DNA of 64,000 bases. Origin: Owenia fusiformis (Eukaryota; Annelida; Polychaeta; Sabellida; Oweniidae). Below, piece after piece: positions 15,101 to 30,100 of this stretch; the first letter of the stretch is position 1, and every line of letters starts with the position of its first letter. Below the pieces are notes generated by a model that ran no database searches, was not told where the DNA came from, and was given only the letters and a program-made list of their open reading frames with translations. The position numbers and the translations under genes are program-made. The DNA lies in assembly GCA_903813345.2 (NCBI GenBank), contig CAIIXF020000008.1, positions 25,220,822 to 25,284,821 on the forward strand, written 5' to 3'.

Positions 15101-18100
15101 TCAGTATTTAGCATGACACCACACGCTTCTCACTGAGACAACATGTCTTAGGGCTCTTCATTCCAGTCTAGAAATGTCTGCTTATAATATTGTCTTAGCA
15201 ACAGTTTTACAAGTTTGTGCTATACACTTATGATGTGTATGATGAAATGAAATTCTCTTTGCTACTTTCTGGAAAAGTTGTTGTAGAGTACTAAAATTGA
15301 ACGTGATCAATGTTGCAGACTTGTAAAGCTATTGTTTTTGCATGTTTTTATTAATGTATTCACAATGTTGTACATATCCATTGTCACCAATGATCAGATC
15401 TCAATGAACCGATCAATGAATTGATCAATTTGTCTGATCACAGATTGACAATGAATATTCAGTTTGTACTAAAAAATGTAACCATTATTTATGTTTTATT
15501 TAACTCTTATTTTATATTCATTCATTTAAAACTGTCTATTATTAATTGCTAGCATGGATGACTACCTCAGCTTATATACTAAAGTTGCTTATGAAGTATA
15601 CTAGAGCATGTTTTAACTTATTTCATAATCAAATGTTTCTTTAATGTATGAGTAACAATTTAGAAACTGCAGGTTTCTTTGTCATTGTGTAGATTCATAC
15701 TGTACTAGAGCCATTTCTTGAAACTTGGGAATTGTAAAACTATGATACATTCAAGATTTGGCCCACAACATAATCTGTTATATAGTTTGTTAACTTATAC
15801 ACTAAGATAGATATTTAAGACTATATGTGTTGCATGATCAGAGCAAGGGCATAATCATGATGTGCTCTCTCTTGTAATATAGGCATGAACAGTGTACTAA
15901 TCATGATATTATTCTAAGATACTTCATGATAAACTTTTAACACAAACATAAACATTATGTTTCCCAGTAACAATTGACCAATCAAATACCTGCAATGACA
16001 TTAAGATAAAATATATCTGAGAAAACTTCCTCAAAGTTAATTCTGATGAATATTTGCTTGAAAAACCTTTCAAAACTAAGCTTTTGGCTAAATAAACAAT
16101 TATGGAATGCTTAAAATTAATATATCCCCTGAGCATGCATCCACCTTTATATAATCTTAAAAACAAGTTTTTAAAGTTCTGATTTCATTTCAGGTAATTG
16201 GAAATGCTATTGATAATGATAGCTTGATAAATGAATATGAGACCTTGACCTCTGACCTACTGGAATGGATCGAACAAACCATCCAAGTCCTGAACGACCG
16301 GGAGTTTGCCAACTCACTGAATGGAGTACAACAGCAACTAACAAGTTTCAACACATACAGAACTGTGGAGAAACCTCCAAAGTATGTTGAAAAAACTTTC
16401 ATATTATTAAGTTTAAGTTTAAAATATTTTATTTAAGTGTCACTGGTATGATACAATTAATACATATATAAGAACATAGTTAAAATACCACCAGCCGATG
16501 TCGGCTTATGAGACACTGGTCACTAACTTCCAAATTATTATCGCAAGAACATTAAGCATATACTGTCAGACTGTAGACAATGCGTATCAGTAATGTATAA
16601 TAAAACAATTTATCCCAAGTATTGCACAGGTTTGATAATTATAAATTCATATACATAATAAATAGAAAGAGTTAACATGTAACATATTGCCTCTTTAAAT
16701 TGACTAGAGTTAAATTATAGTATAAAAGTAATGAGGCACTCAATCGAATGAATATGGTGAAACATACATTAGGACATTACAAATAATTATGCTTCAGTCA
16801 GCCTTTCAAGGTCAAATTGTCTCTTTACAAACATGTTATGCAAGAGAGCAGCCCATTGCCTTTGAATTGATTTTGAATGCATGAGACTAATAAATAGAAG
16901 TAAATCATTGTCAGTATTTGTTTTTATATGTGGCGTCAAAATGTTTGTAACAGTTTCATAAAAGTGTGATCTGAGGCTGGAGTAATGTTTACATTGAATG
17001 GCAAAGTGCAATTCATCTTCAATAGTGTTACTATCACATAATTTACAAGTTCGATCTTGCAATGCTATGTTTGACCATCTACCAGTCTCAATGTTAAGTG
17101 GGAGACTACCTGTTCTCAGTTTGGCAAGCATACTTCTATGATGTCTTGGAATATAATCAGATACATAAGATTCAGTTACAACTCCATATTTGAACATTCT
17201 ATAAGTTCGAAGCTTATTTCCATTTTGCACATTATTTTTATCGTTCCAGATGTTTTTCAAGAAAGGATCTTTCGAATTGAAACAGTTCTTTAAAAGTTTT
17301 ATTGTTGTTTTTACATGTAAGGAAATATTATTATCAGTGGAAATACCATTGTTTGACAACATTGTTTTAGTATGATAGTCCCAACTTTAAACTTAAACTT
17401 AAAACATATTATTTAAAGTTGATGAATGCAGAACAATAAGTCTTTCCAAGATCCTATATTTAGCATATTGAATCATTGAAATGGGGAATAATTTTTTCCG
17501 TCTTGTCACATTTTTCAGGTTTGTAGAGAAGGGAAACCTGGAGATCCAATTGTTCACTCTTCAGAGCAAGATGCGGGCTAACAACCAGAAGCCTTACTTC
17601 CCAGGAGAGGGCAAGATGATTTCAGATATCAACAAAGCCTGGGAAAAACTAGAGAAATCTGAACATGAACGTGAACTGGCACTGCGCGAAGAGCTTATCA
17701 GGTCAGTTCAAGTAGTAGTACCTTGTCAGTTAGAATAAAACATAATTTTTTTTTAATTGAATAAAACATAATATATGTCCTAAATGACAAAAATCCTTTC
17801 TTTTTTGAATGGTTCATATAGAGGTAACAAATGTTTAGTAATATAGATGAATCGTATGTATCGTCCACCTTCATATTATTGTACCTTACATCCTTCTATT
17901 GATTTGTAGACAAGAGAAGCTTGAACAACTAGCTGCCAGGTTTGACCGCAAGGCTGGCATGAGAGAGACCTGGTTGAGTGAGAACCAGCGTCTAGTCTCT
18001 CAGGATAATTTCGGCTATGACTTAGCAGCTGTTGAGGCAGCAACCAGAAAACATGAGGCTATTGAGACAGATATTAATGCATACGAGGAGCGTGTCCAAG

Positions 18101-21100
18101 CTGTAGTGGCAGTTGCCAATGAACTACAACAAGAAAACTACCATGATATTGTACGAATTACTGCAAGGTAGGTAGTAACCATTGAAAAGATCACAACTGA
18201 TCACATGTTTTATATTGGATAACTGAACAATAACTTTTTTCAATGCTATAAATATTAAGGAAGACATTGTTATTAGCCAAGATTATATAAATAATATTCA
18301 TAAAATTAGAGCAATGTATTCCACTTAACTAAGCCATATATTTCACTTGTTTTTAGAAAAGACAATGTTCTTCGCCTATGGAACTACCTACTTGAGCTCC
18401 TACGTGCCAGGCGTATGCGCTTGGAGATGTCCCTCAACCTGCAGAAGGTCTTCCAGGAGATGCTCTATGTACTCGACTGGATGGATGAAATTAAGGTATT
18501 CTATCAGAATAATATCTGTACATCTTTTATTATTAATTAAGAAATAATCTTGCTATAGATTATTTGTAGTTAATGGATCATTTCCCAATATTTGACAGTA
18601 TCATTGACCCACTTGAGATCTGAACACTCAGTCTATACAAGATGGTATAATTCATTGCTAAATAGTGGTAAGTGATGCTTATAATTGTGTTATAGACTCG
18701 CCTGTTATCTGAAGACTATGGCAAACATCTGATGGGAGTTGAGGACCTCCTGCAAAAGCATGCTCTCCTAGAAGCTGACATCAATGTTGTGGGAGAGCGT
18801 GTTAAGACTGTTAATGGACAAGCCAAGAGATACGTTGATGGGGAAGTGGATGAAGAAGGTAAAGATGAAGTGACATATTTGTGATCCAAAAAATCAGTCT
18901 AATGAAGCATGTTAACATACTGCTAACATTCAAGTTGAGCAGGGATTGTAAGGGAGATACAATGTTAAAGGAACATTTCTTGCAAGATTTTGCCTCAAAG
19001 GTCTTTCTGTCACCCTCCTGTGTGTGAGTGTGTTGATCAATGTATTTGTTTATGGCATGTTCAACTAAATTGTATAAAACATTGTTCAAATCTTGTGCAG
19101 ACTAATGCAGTAATGCAGATTTTCACTTGAATGTTATTGTTTATAGACTTGTGATATGGTTGTCATTTGATAATTCCAGATTACAAACCATGTGACCCCC
19201 AGATCGTACAAGACAGAATGTCCTCCCTGGAGGCTGCCTATGAGGAGCTCCAACAGCTGGCAGCAGAGCGCAGAGCCAGACTGGAGGAGTCTCGCAAACT
19301 CTGGCAGTTCTACTGGGACATGGCTGATGAAGAGGGCTGGATCAAAGAGAAGGAACAGATCATGTCCTCACCAGATCTTGGCCATGATCTGACCAGTGTA
19401 AACCTATTGGTAAACAAAAACAAAGCCATGGAGGATGAGATGACATCCAGACATACTCACCTTCAAACAGTCACCCAGGTGGGAACTGATCTCATTGGAG
19501 CTGGAAATTTCGGAGCTGATAGGATTCAAGGGCGTATAGATGAGGTCAACACCCAATGGGATGCACTGATTGAATTGTCTGGATACCGCAAGAAGAGACT
19601 TGCTGAGGCTGTAGACTTCTACCAAGTAAGAACAGAATTTAGAATTCCCATATCATACATGTATTACATGACAAAGTTAGAATATACAGAGTCAAGTGTT
19701 GGCCTGTATTAAACAAAATTTTATTTTCAAAAATATCCTAATTTTTTCCCCTTGTCACTTTCTTTACATATAAATTAAAGATTTCTATGTGAAATATAAT
19801 TTTGTTCTGCTTGCAGTTTTTCGCTGATGCTGATGATGTTGATACATGGATGATGGACACATTCCGTCTTGTGTCCAGTGAGGACGTGGGACGTGATGAG
19901 GCCAGTGTACAGTCCTTCCTCAAAAAACACAAGGTTAGTTCAACATACAGTATGTCTGCATTTAGTTAATTGAGTAGCTTTTGATACTAGAATATTGAAA
20001 GTTACTTACAGGCCTGAAGTCAAATGAATTTGTATGAACTGTTCATTCAAAATTAAAAGACAGAATACTAATTGTCAATTGACAAAATGATTCATAATTT
20101 GTGTGATATTTATTAACTGACTTAAATAATCTTGTTTTGCATGTTTTTCAAAGCATGGCTTTCTACTCAGATTAAAGAGCTTTGTTCATTTCATTAATCT
20201 CTTGTCAGCAATCAGCTCAATGCTCATTTTTCCTCATTAGATGTTATTAGAAGTGCATTTTACTTGAATTCTCATTTATTTTGAAATGTTTTTTTTATGT
20301 ATGTGTATCTTCTATTTCTTCTTAATGCTAGTCAAATTTCGTTTTAAACCAGTTGTACCTACCTGAGAGTTACTGCTTTTCTAGTTGTTGATGCTTTATA
20401 TGTGATGAATTCTAGGAGCATCTTATAGTATTAGGCATGGAAACACGTGATGATGGCCATGTGAGTGATAGATAAAGGGCCTCAAGGCAAATCAAATGTT
20501 TGTTGTGTTGTGGAGTTTCTTTTGTTTTAGTTTTTGTTTTACTTTAATTATTTCATATCTTTTTAGTTTGGTTTGCATTTGCAGTTTTAATCTTTAACAT
20601 ATGTCACTCAAAACTAACCCATTGTGACTGAGATATACTGCTGAACAGTTTCTCAACTAAATGGTAATGCTGTGATAAGTACAGGCTTGGGGAGGGGCAT
20701 GGCTCAATCTTACAAAGGTTGACATTTTCAAACAAAAAACAGTCCTTCTTTAGGTTTATGTATTTTCTTTCCCAAGCCTGTAAATGATGTTTCCTAATCA
20801 GAATTGAAATCATTCTACCATGTATTTTAATTAAACACATGTGTTTAATTGTTCACAGGGTACATAACATAATGTGTACAATATCCAATGTACATCTCAC
20901 TTGATTTATATTGATCCTCATTTCTTCATCACGTCTTTTGTATGTTTCTAAGTATATCACATCTAGCATTGTGTTACTTTATATTTATTCCATTAATTTT
21001 TCTTAAATTCAATTTAAATTAAAAAATAAAATTTGTTGTATGATAACAAGTTGACCTACAAATGAATCGAATTATTATTAATTTCAGAAATCATGAATTT

Positions 21101-24100
21101 TGAGATAAATCCCAATTATGTGAAATACACCTACTTGTATGCACTTTATTGTATTGTGACATAATCTCTTTATTGTATTGTGACATAATCTCTTTATTGT
21201 ATTGTGACATAATCTTCAATTTGCATATATTCTCAATAGGATGTAACTGAGGAACTGAACAACTACCAGAGTGTCATAACTGCACTTAATGAGCAGGCAC
21301 AGAACCTTGGAGAGACTGATCGTGATTCTCCTGAGGTTCAAGGTCGTCTAGGGGGCATAGACAGACGCTACCAGGAGCTCCTTAGCCTGGCTACTCTGAG
21401 GAAACAACGTCTCCTGGATGCCCTCTCCCTCTATAAACTATTCAATGAGGCTGATGATGTCGAACACTGGATGCGAGAAAAGGTATGATTTGTGAACAAT
21501 GATCAGAGGTTATATCAATTAAAAGATATTGTTAAAAATAATACTGTATGTGGTATAGGATTAGGTGATATGTATACTAACTAGAAGATATGCAGAAATA
21601 CAATCAAAAATATTAGAATAGTAGATTGGTTCTTTATATTATGATATTGTTAATTGTGCATTTAAGGAAAAAGTGTTGGACACAATGGAACCCTCAGATG
21701 ACATTGAGGACTGTGAGGTGCTCAGGCAGAGGTTCCTTACACTTGACCAGGAGATGAGTGCCAATGCCTCCAAGGTTGACACTGTCAATCAATTGGCCAG
21801 ACAACTCATTCAGGTATACAATTCTTATTCACTTGTGTTCCCATGGCATTTTGCTCATGTATATTTGGATATTCACTTGGTGTATCAAAGTCCATTACTC
21901 TATTGAAACTTAAAAACATTAATAGAAATCATAAACTTAGGTAGTGTACACCGCAATATAATAAATAACTCCCAAACATTTACCTTTATCTGTAATATAA
22001 CAATAAAACACCATTTCTATTGTTATACAGGTGGAGCACCCTAACTCAGACCAGGTCCTTGATCGCCAGAATGGCCTCAATGAACGCTGGAAAGCCCTAC
22101 AAGAGAAGATCAAACAGAAACGTGATGAGCTAGATATTGCTTACCGTAACCAGATGTTCATTATTGAGTGTGAAGAAACCACTGTAAGTTGAAGTGTTGT
22201 GTGACATTTCCAGATCAGATTATTTTCCAAGATGCCCCATCAGACCTCAAATCAACAATATTTTTGAATTGTGTTAAAATTGTGAAATTTCACTCATGAA
22301 GTGGCATTTTCCTTAATAGTATGCCATCTGCAGGAAGGTCTTAACATGTGAAATCAAACTAATTGTGAATGGTTTACCCTCTTTTATTGTTTGAAGCAAG
22401 ACATTAACCTGAAACATTAATGACAAAAATGTTGTATATTGATGACATGTAACTTCAGACATGGATCATAGAGAAGAAGAAGCTTGTTGAGTCCACAGAT
22501 GAACTAGGTAGTGACCTTGGTAGTGTCATGGTGCTCCAGCGTCGTCTCAGTGGCATGGAACGTGACCTGGCAGCCATACAGAGCAAGCTGGACACTCTCA
22601 ACCAAGAGGCTGATAAGCTCGAAGTTGAGAAACCAGAGGAGGCTGTGAAAGTACGACAACAGGTCACTGAACTCACTGTTGTGTGGGCTCAGCTTAAAGA
22701 CATGGTAAGTGACTATTACTGTGCTCCCATATTTCAGACTTTCAGTTATACATGTTCTTTGTCAGATATATTCATTGACACATTGTTATGTAGCTCTTTT
22801 AGTTTATAATGATATCTTAAGTTTACTTGTCCACCCAAGCTGTAAAATTTAAACAAGAGCTTGCAAACATAGATATCATTAAAATATGTTTTCTAGCTGA
22901 AAGAGCGAGATGAAAAACTTGGTGAGGCTGGTGATCTGCAGAAATTCTTGCAAGATTTGGATCACTTCCAATCATGGCTGTCACGTACACAGACCACCAT
23001 CGCCAGTGAGGACCATCCCTCTAGCCTGGCTGAGGCAGAGAAGCTCCTTAACCAGCATGCTCAGCTGAAGGAGGAGATGGACCAGTTTGCACCAGAGTAT
23101 GCTCGTTTGAAGGAGTATGGAAGCAAGGTGATTGAGGGACAAGATGAGGATCCACAGTACATCTTCCTTGGACAGGTAAAACATATTGACAGTTCAACAT
23201 AACATAATAACAAATGCAAGAAATATAACATCCGGTCAAGCTATTTAATTATATTAAGATGAGCATCTCTGCCATTAATTAACGAGGACTCAAAAACAGA
23301 AAATTTGATTTTGTAGGATCTTTGTGTAACAAAGAAAATGGCTTCAATTTCAAGGTAATGATAACCAGATGCAACTACTTCCATTGTAAATGTTTTATGT
23401 TCATAGCGCCTTGAGGCATTGGATGATGGTTGGGTAGAGGTATACCAGATGTGGGAGAGTAGACAGAACTTGTTGTCCCAGAGCCTCAACCTACAGGTGT
23501 TCCTCAGAGATTCCACCCAAGCTGAGGTCCTTCTCAACCAACAAGATCACTTCCTATCAAAGGAAGAAGTACCCGTAAGTATAAATATATTGTTTCTTAC
23601 TCTAAATTCTGTCAAAAACAGGGGTATTTGGTATTTTTTAGACATTTTGATACATTCATTATGATTATTCATTCTTGGTGCTGGGAAGAGTTACATTAGT
23701 TTCTTATGATAATGTTTTTTCAGGCTTTTTTAAAACATTATACAGATGTTCTATTGATTTTTTACATTTAAAATTTATTTTCTATTGATGGTGTATAGAT
23801 CAGTGTAGTATCAATAGAATATTCAAGATTTATCAGAGGAGCATTATATTGAGCATGGATAGGACATTTCGAGAATTCTTGGAACTGAATTTTTCAAAAA
23901 AGTGTCAATTTAAATAGCCTCGTGGACACTTTAAAATACAGCTGATTATGCCTTAGGTTATTTTTCAGAAATATATTTAACTTATTTATTATGATATGAG
24001 GGCATGCTTTATCAGTCTGGGAGAAATGTACAATTTGTGTGTTTCTCCTAAGCTTCATCATGGATTGATGTCAATATATTGGCTTTATTATGGATTGATG

Positions 24101-27100
24101 TTAATATATTGGCTTCATCATGGATTGATGTCAATATATTGGATTGCATGACCAGATGTTGTCTAATATTATCATGTCATATTTCAGGAAATAATCAAAT
24201 AATCATACTAATTTAAAAGCTACAATCTAATCTAACCAAGTGTGATACACTGGATAGCCATTCAACTCAGTCCATTTGAAATGAGAAAACGTCAAACATG
24301 TTTTCTGTTCACCCGAGTTTTTGTTCCAATTTTCTGCCCCCTTTTCAGCCCTCCTCCATCTCAAGTTTTCCCTGTATGTATATGTATCCTCCGTTCTCTT
24401 ATACTATTTTACAAATCAATGAATGCCCCAACCCATGAACTGTTATTCATAAGCAGTGAAACATAGACATAGTAGAATAGGCTAGCTATAGCTAGATATC
24501 ACTTAACTGTCATGCTTGTATTGACAGACGACGCCAATTAGCGACAAACAGGTGACGTACAGATTTGGAGGGGTATGTTATATGTATTCCTGTTGCAATT
24601 CAAACATATTTAAAATCTACCAGATTTTCTCCATTATTTATATTCCTTGATTTTTGTAGTTTGTGTCTCATTGTTCATTTCTAACATTCATAAATCATTC
24701 ATGAATCATTTTTTAAATTCATGCCTTATCTGATATTTTTCCTATTACATTTCCTGACACATTTTGGCATTGAGACTACCACACAGCATTTAGATTTGAG
24801 ACTGTCACATGTTTAGCTAACAGGAATTCTATAGCACACCACATTTACATAATTGTAGTGAATCAGTTCAGTTCTCCCTTTGGCATCACCATTCTTGTTG
24901 TAACAAACCTCATATCAAACTTGGCAAAGCATTTCATGAATATTAAAGTATTTCCCTTGAGGGATTGCTATGAATAGGACTCCGATACGATGAGGTTGTT
25001 GAAATTAGATTAATTATTCATTGCACAAGATACATGTATATGGAATATTTGCCAGGGTTGTGTGTGCATGCTAGCCACTTATGATAACAAATATATCAAT
25101 TGTTATGTCCTTAGAATAGGATCCTATAGTTTGTATAGTGCAGAGGATGCAGTCATATGTGCACGTCACAGCATCTTACTGGTGATATAGTGAACTCTGC
25201 CTTCATCTAGCTAATTGAGGTAGCTGCTGTTATATATGCTCCCAAGTTTACATAGATCTTTCCTAATGTATTGTATGTACAGTTACTTGCGCAAAATACA
25301 AAATGTGGAAGAGTCCCACTTTAAGCATGGAGAATATGAGAAACAATGCGCTTAGTGCTGGAGTTGTACATGTTTGAGGACTGAGGTTCTATATGCTCCT
25401 ATCATTGAATGAATATGCCATCTCTGTCATGATATTTCCACCCACTGTAGTTTCATGTGCTGGATTGTCTTTTGTGCCATGTATTGTCCATGTAAAGTCA
25501 CTCATTTTGCAGTTAAGATAAAACATTTTAGTTGAAATCATGAGTTTTCAATCATTTCTATTTCTTGATTTATAATAAATCACAAAACTCAAGGTTTCAA
25601 CTCATTATATTTCTTTTTAGAATGTTTCACTTTTATAGATGAATTTCTGTAACTTCCATGCTTTATTCATTGTTCTTGTGCTCAGTAGCATGCAGCATGT
25701 TTCAAATCCAGTTCACTTGTCAAATTCTCTCTGTCTAGTTTCATTCTGGTCATGTTCAATACAAAATATGACCAGATTGAAATTCTTTTGACAGGATCAT
25801 ATTGCTACATGCTATATTAAATACAGTAATACTAATTCAAATTGTATAATTTAAGTCACTCCCTGAAATAATGGTAAACACTTCCATGTGATATGTATTG
25901 CTTGAATAACATTTAATGATATAACGACGTTGTACTAAAGCATCTTATTGAAACAATCTAATGGCAAAGAATACTAATATTGTATTTCATGTTGCATTCA
26001 GGGAGATCATTTACTTCTCAGGGGTCATTTCTTGAAATACCTAAATTTTGTTTTCTTCTTTTGCCCCAGAAGAGGAGTAGCCATTTTTGTGTGGGATCAA
26101 AGGGCCTTGGCTGAAAGCATTGCCAACCCCCAGGAGCGGCCATTAGAAGCCCAGGCAGATGCGTTACTTTAGCAGTATCATGAAATATTATTAGAATTCA
26201 GGATGCTTTTGAGAAGTGGCCTCCAGAATTAGTTTGACAATATATACTCTGAGATCACCCTGCATACTTGTTTGTGGAATGAAATAAACTTTGCCAATAG
26301 ATTGAAAGCAGTTGAATAGAAAGAACAAGCACTGATTGTGTACCTTTTTTGTTAACAGCAATCTTTAGAAGATGCAGAAAACAAGATCAAACGTCATGAA
26401 GCATTTATCACAACTATGGATGCCAATGATGAGAAAGTCAATGCAACTGTTGCTTTCGCTTCTCGCCTTCAAGATGAGAACCATTTCGCCAAGGACAAGA
26501 TCCAACGTCAGTCAGAGAACATTGTAGAGCGCCGTAATGTGAACAGAACACGTGCCTACGAGACCCTTGAGAGACTGAAGGATGCCCTGACTCTGCAGCA
26601 ATTCCTCCAAGAGTGTGATGAGGTAAGCCAGTCTCTCTATTGTATACTTAGACTGAAAATATGCAAAATATTTAAGATAACCAGAAAAATGGAAAAAACA
26701 GAGACAAATTGTAAGTTCAGTTATCATGAGTAGGTAAATGTACGTATCATGTACCAGTGTTGGTGCTATTTCTTAACTGTACATCTATTATATTATCATA
26801 TATATGCCAATGTGTATTAGGATGATTATTTATATTAGTTGCATATACTTTAGTTACTTCTGTATTGTAGTTGGGTGATTGGGTGTCAGACAAGATCTTG
26901 GCTTCACAAGATGAGACCTACCGCGATGCTAAAAATCTCCACAGCAAGTATGTACGTCACCAAGCCTTCGAGTCTGAGATACAATCCAACAAAGACAGAC
27001 TCTACAAACTACAACAGGTAAAACCAGCTGCTTTTATTCAGTATTTAGCATTGATCTAAGTCCTCTCTAGTATAAAAAAATTAGGTGAAAAAATCATGGC

Positions 27101-30100
27101 ATTTTGATTTTTGATCTTCTTTATTTACATCATTCATCAAAAGTTTAAAAAAGGTAATTTTGTTCCCATTAAACTCTCATATTTTATGAAATACAAAGCA
27201 TTTAAACCAGTTATATAAGCAAAATTCTAAAGTGAATGGATATTTTAATTTATGTTTAGGATGCTGAGAATCTCTTGAGGGAGAAACCAGAAATGGCAGA
27301 GCAGGTCCAACCACGATTAGATGAACTCCGTCGACAGTGGGAGGAGCTAGAATCACACAGCAATGAGAAAGGAGAGAAACTTTTCGATGCCAATCGTGCG
27401 GTGATCTATGAACAGAGCTGTGATGATGTTGATGGATGGATAAATGAACTAGAAAAACAAATAATTAAGACAGAAGAAGGCCATGATTTGACAACAGTTA
27501 ATTTGTTAATACAGAACCAAAATGTAAGTTTAATATAAAAATGAGTGGCAAATATGGATTTAAAAGAAGTTTGGCACCACATGTCATGGATAACATTAAC
27601 AGTATCTTGCTATATCTAATATTCAATGAATATTCAGTTTATCCCAAAACTAGACTTTGAAACCATTAATGCTTTTTCATAATTGATTTTATGTGTATTC
27701 AGACTATAGAAACTCAAATGAAGATCAAGGAACAACAAGTACAAGAGCTCCAATCTCAATCAACAAAACTAAAGGAACTCGACCCTGGTAAAGAGCAAGA
27801 AATAGAAAGCAAGAGGGTCCAAGTGGAAGAAAGGTAATCTTGTGCTAACAAATGTATAGGTGAAATAACTAATATGCTGAACAACAGAGCATATATAGCA
27901 TGATTGACCCATAGAGACTATTCACTGCTGGCATATTTAGCTTGTAACATAATTTTACATCTATTCATTTGGGACATTCTTCAGGCACCTTATGTTTTGA
28001 TTGCTCTATATTTCTAGGTTCCAGAAGATCTTAGGTCCTATCCAAGAAAGACGAACTGGAATTCTTCGCCAGAAACGTGTTCACCAATTCCGTCGTGATA
28101 TTGAGGATGAACAACTTTGGATTGCCGAAAAAATGCCACAGGCAACTTCTACAGACTATGGCAACAGTTTATTGAGCAACCAAATGTTAATAAAGAAAAA
28201 TCGCTCATTGTCAAATGAAATTAATGGGCATGAGCCACGTATTGATAGTGTATGTGATGCAGGCCGAGAGATGATTGATGAGGGACATCCACGTGCAAAT
28301 GAATTCCAGGAACAAATAGAGGACCTCTTGAACAGATGGGATGAACTCCTTGCAGCAGTTGAGGCTAGAAAAAAGAGGCTGGAACTTTCTGAGACAGCAC
28401 AACAGGTATTAACCATACATCCATGAATGTACACTTTAAATAATATGAACACTTCAAAAAATTCAGACTAAAACAGTGATAGATGACAACATTGTAATAT
28501 TATTCTTGAGAAAAGCAAAATAAACCAGGTAGTTGTGCATAATGTAACAATGCAAAAATGGTGAAAGAGTGATACAATATTTATTGTACATGAAAATTCT
28601 ATTCTTTTCAGTATTATTTCGATGCGTCAGAGGCTGAAGCCTGGATGAGTGAACAAGAGTTGTACATGATGGGAGAGGACAGAACCAAGGATGAGAATGG
28701 AGCCAACAATATGTTAAAGAAACACCATGCTCTAGAAAAAACTGTAGAAGATTACGCTGATACAGTAAGAGAACTGGGAGATCGCTCCAGAGAATTAATA
28801 GAATCTGAACACCCAGAAAGGTATGTAGCATTTAAAAGGAATTTATATATAAAGATTAAGGATAAATTAATGATATGTATTTGTAAAACCTTCAAAAAAA
28901 ATCTATGTTTATGATGTTTTCTAGCCTTAAAGTGTGGCCCTATACTGTTCCAGTATATACAGTATATTTTACTGTCACTGTTACAAGTCATGTAAAGGAA
29001 TACATTACAAATAAATATAGTATGCATTGTTATAATTCATCCAAATGAGCCTTGAGAAATCTGCAACACTTATTCTTATATCTTCTGCATCTCTTACAGT
29101 GACCAAATTAGTGTTCGCCAATCCAAGGTAGATAAACTCTATGCCAGTTTGAAAGATCTGTCAGGTGAGAGACGAGGCAAACTAGATGAGATTCTTCGAC
29201 TGTTCCAACTTAACCGTGAAATCGACGATCTTGAACAATGGATCGCAGAACGTGAAGCTGTGGCTGGGGCACATGAACTTGGCCAAGACTACGAGCATGT
29301 TTGTGTAAGTCAAACAATAAATGGAAACCCTACATATTGTATATGGCATGATAGGATATGCAGCTTTTTCTATAACTATAAAATACCAGTAGAATCACCG
29401 TTCATTTATCATTTCACCTTTGGTCAATTGTGTGTTAAGAGCCTACATGCTTGTTACAGATGCTTCGAGACCGATTCCGTGAATTTGCCCGGGACACACA
29501 AAACATTGGAGAAGAACGTGTTGCACAAGCCAATGAGATCTGTGACCAGCTCATCCAATCAGGTCACTCAGACTCTGCAACAATTGCGGAATGGAAGGAT
29601 CAGATCAATGAGGCATGGTCAGACCTGTTGGAGCTGATCGACACCCGTACACAAGCCCTGCTTGCATCCTGGGAGTTGTTCAAGTTCTACCAGGATTGTA
29701 AGGACACTCTTGAGAGAATACATGAAAAACAAAATGCAATTCCTGAAGAGTTGGGCCGTGATGCACAAAGTGTGAAGGCCCTCGAGAGAAAGCATGAGAA
29801 CTTTGAGAGGGACCTTGTAACACTTGGAACTCAGGTAGGTTATGTTTTAGCCCTCTAAATATATGTATGAATATGTATCATTCAATCACACTTAATTCTC
29901 ATTTGATGTACTGCAGAAGTGAAAGAAATGGTAACATTTCAGGTCAAACATTACGATTCGATCATCAAAAAATATTACATACTTGTATTTTTTATCTATT
30001 TGTTACTACTTGTTGTCTTCATATAAATATCAGTCTAGTGCAAAGTGCAGAGAAAAGGAAAACTAGTTTATTGGCCAATTTAAATGAATGAAGGGATCAT

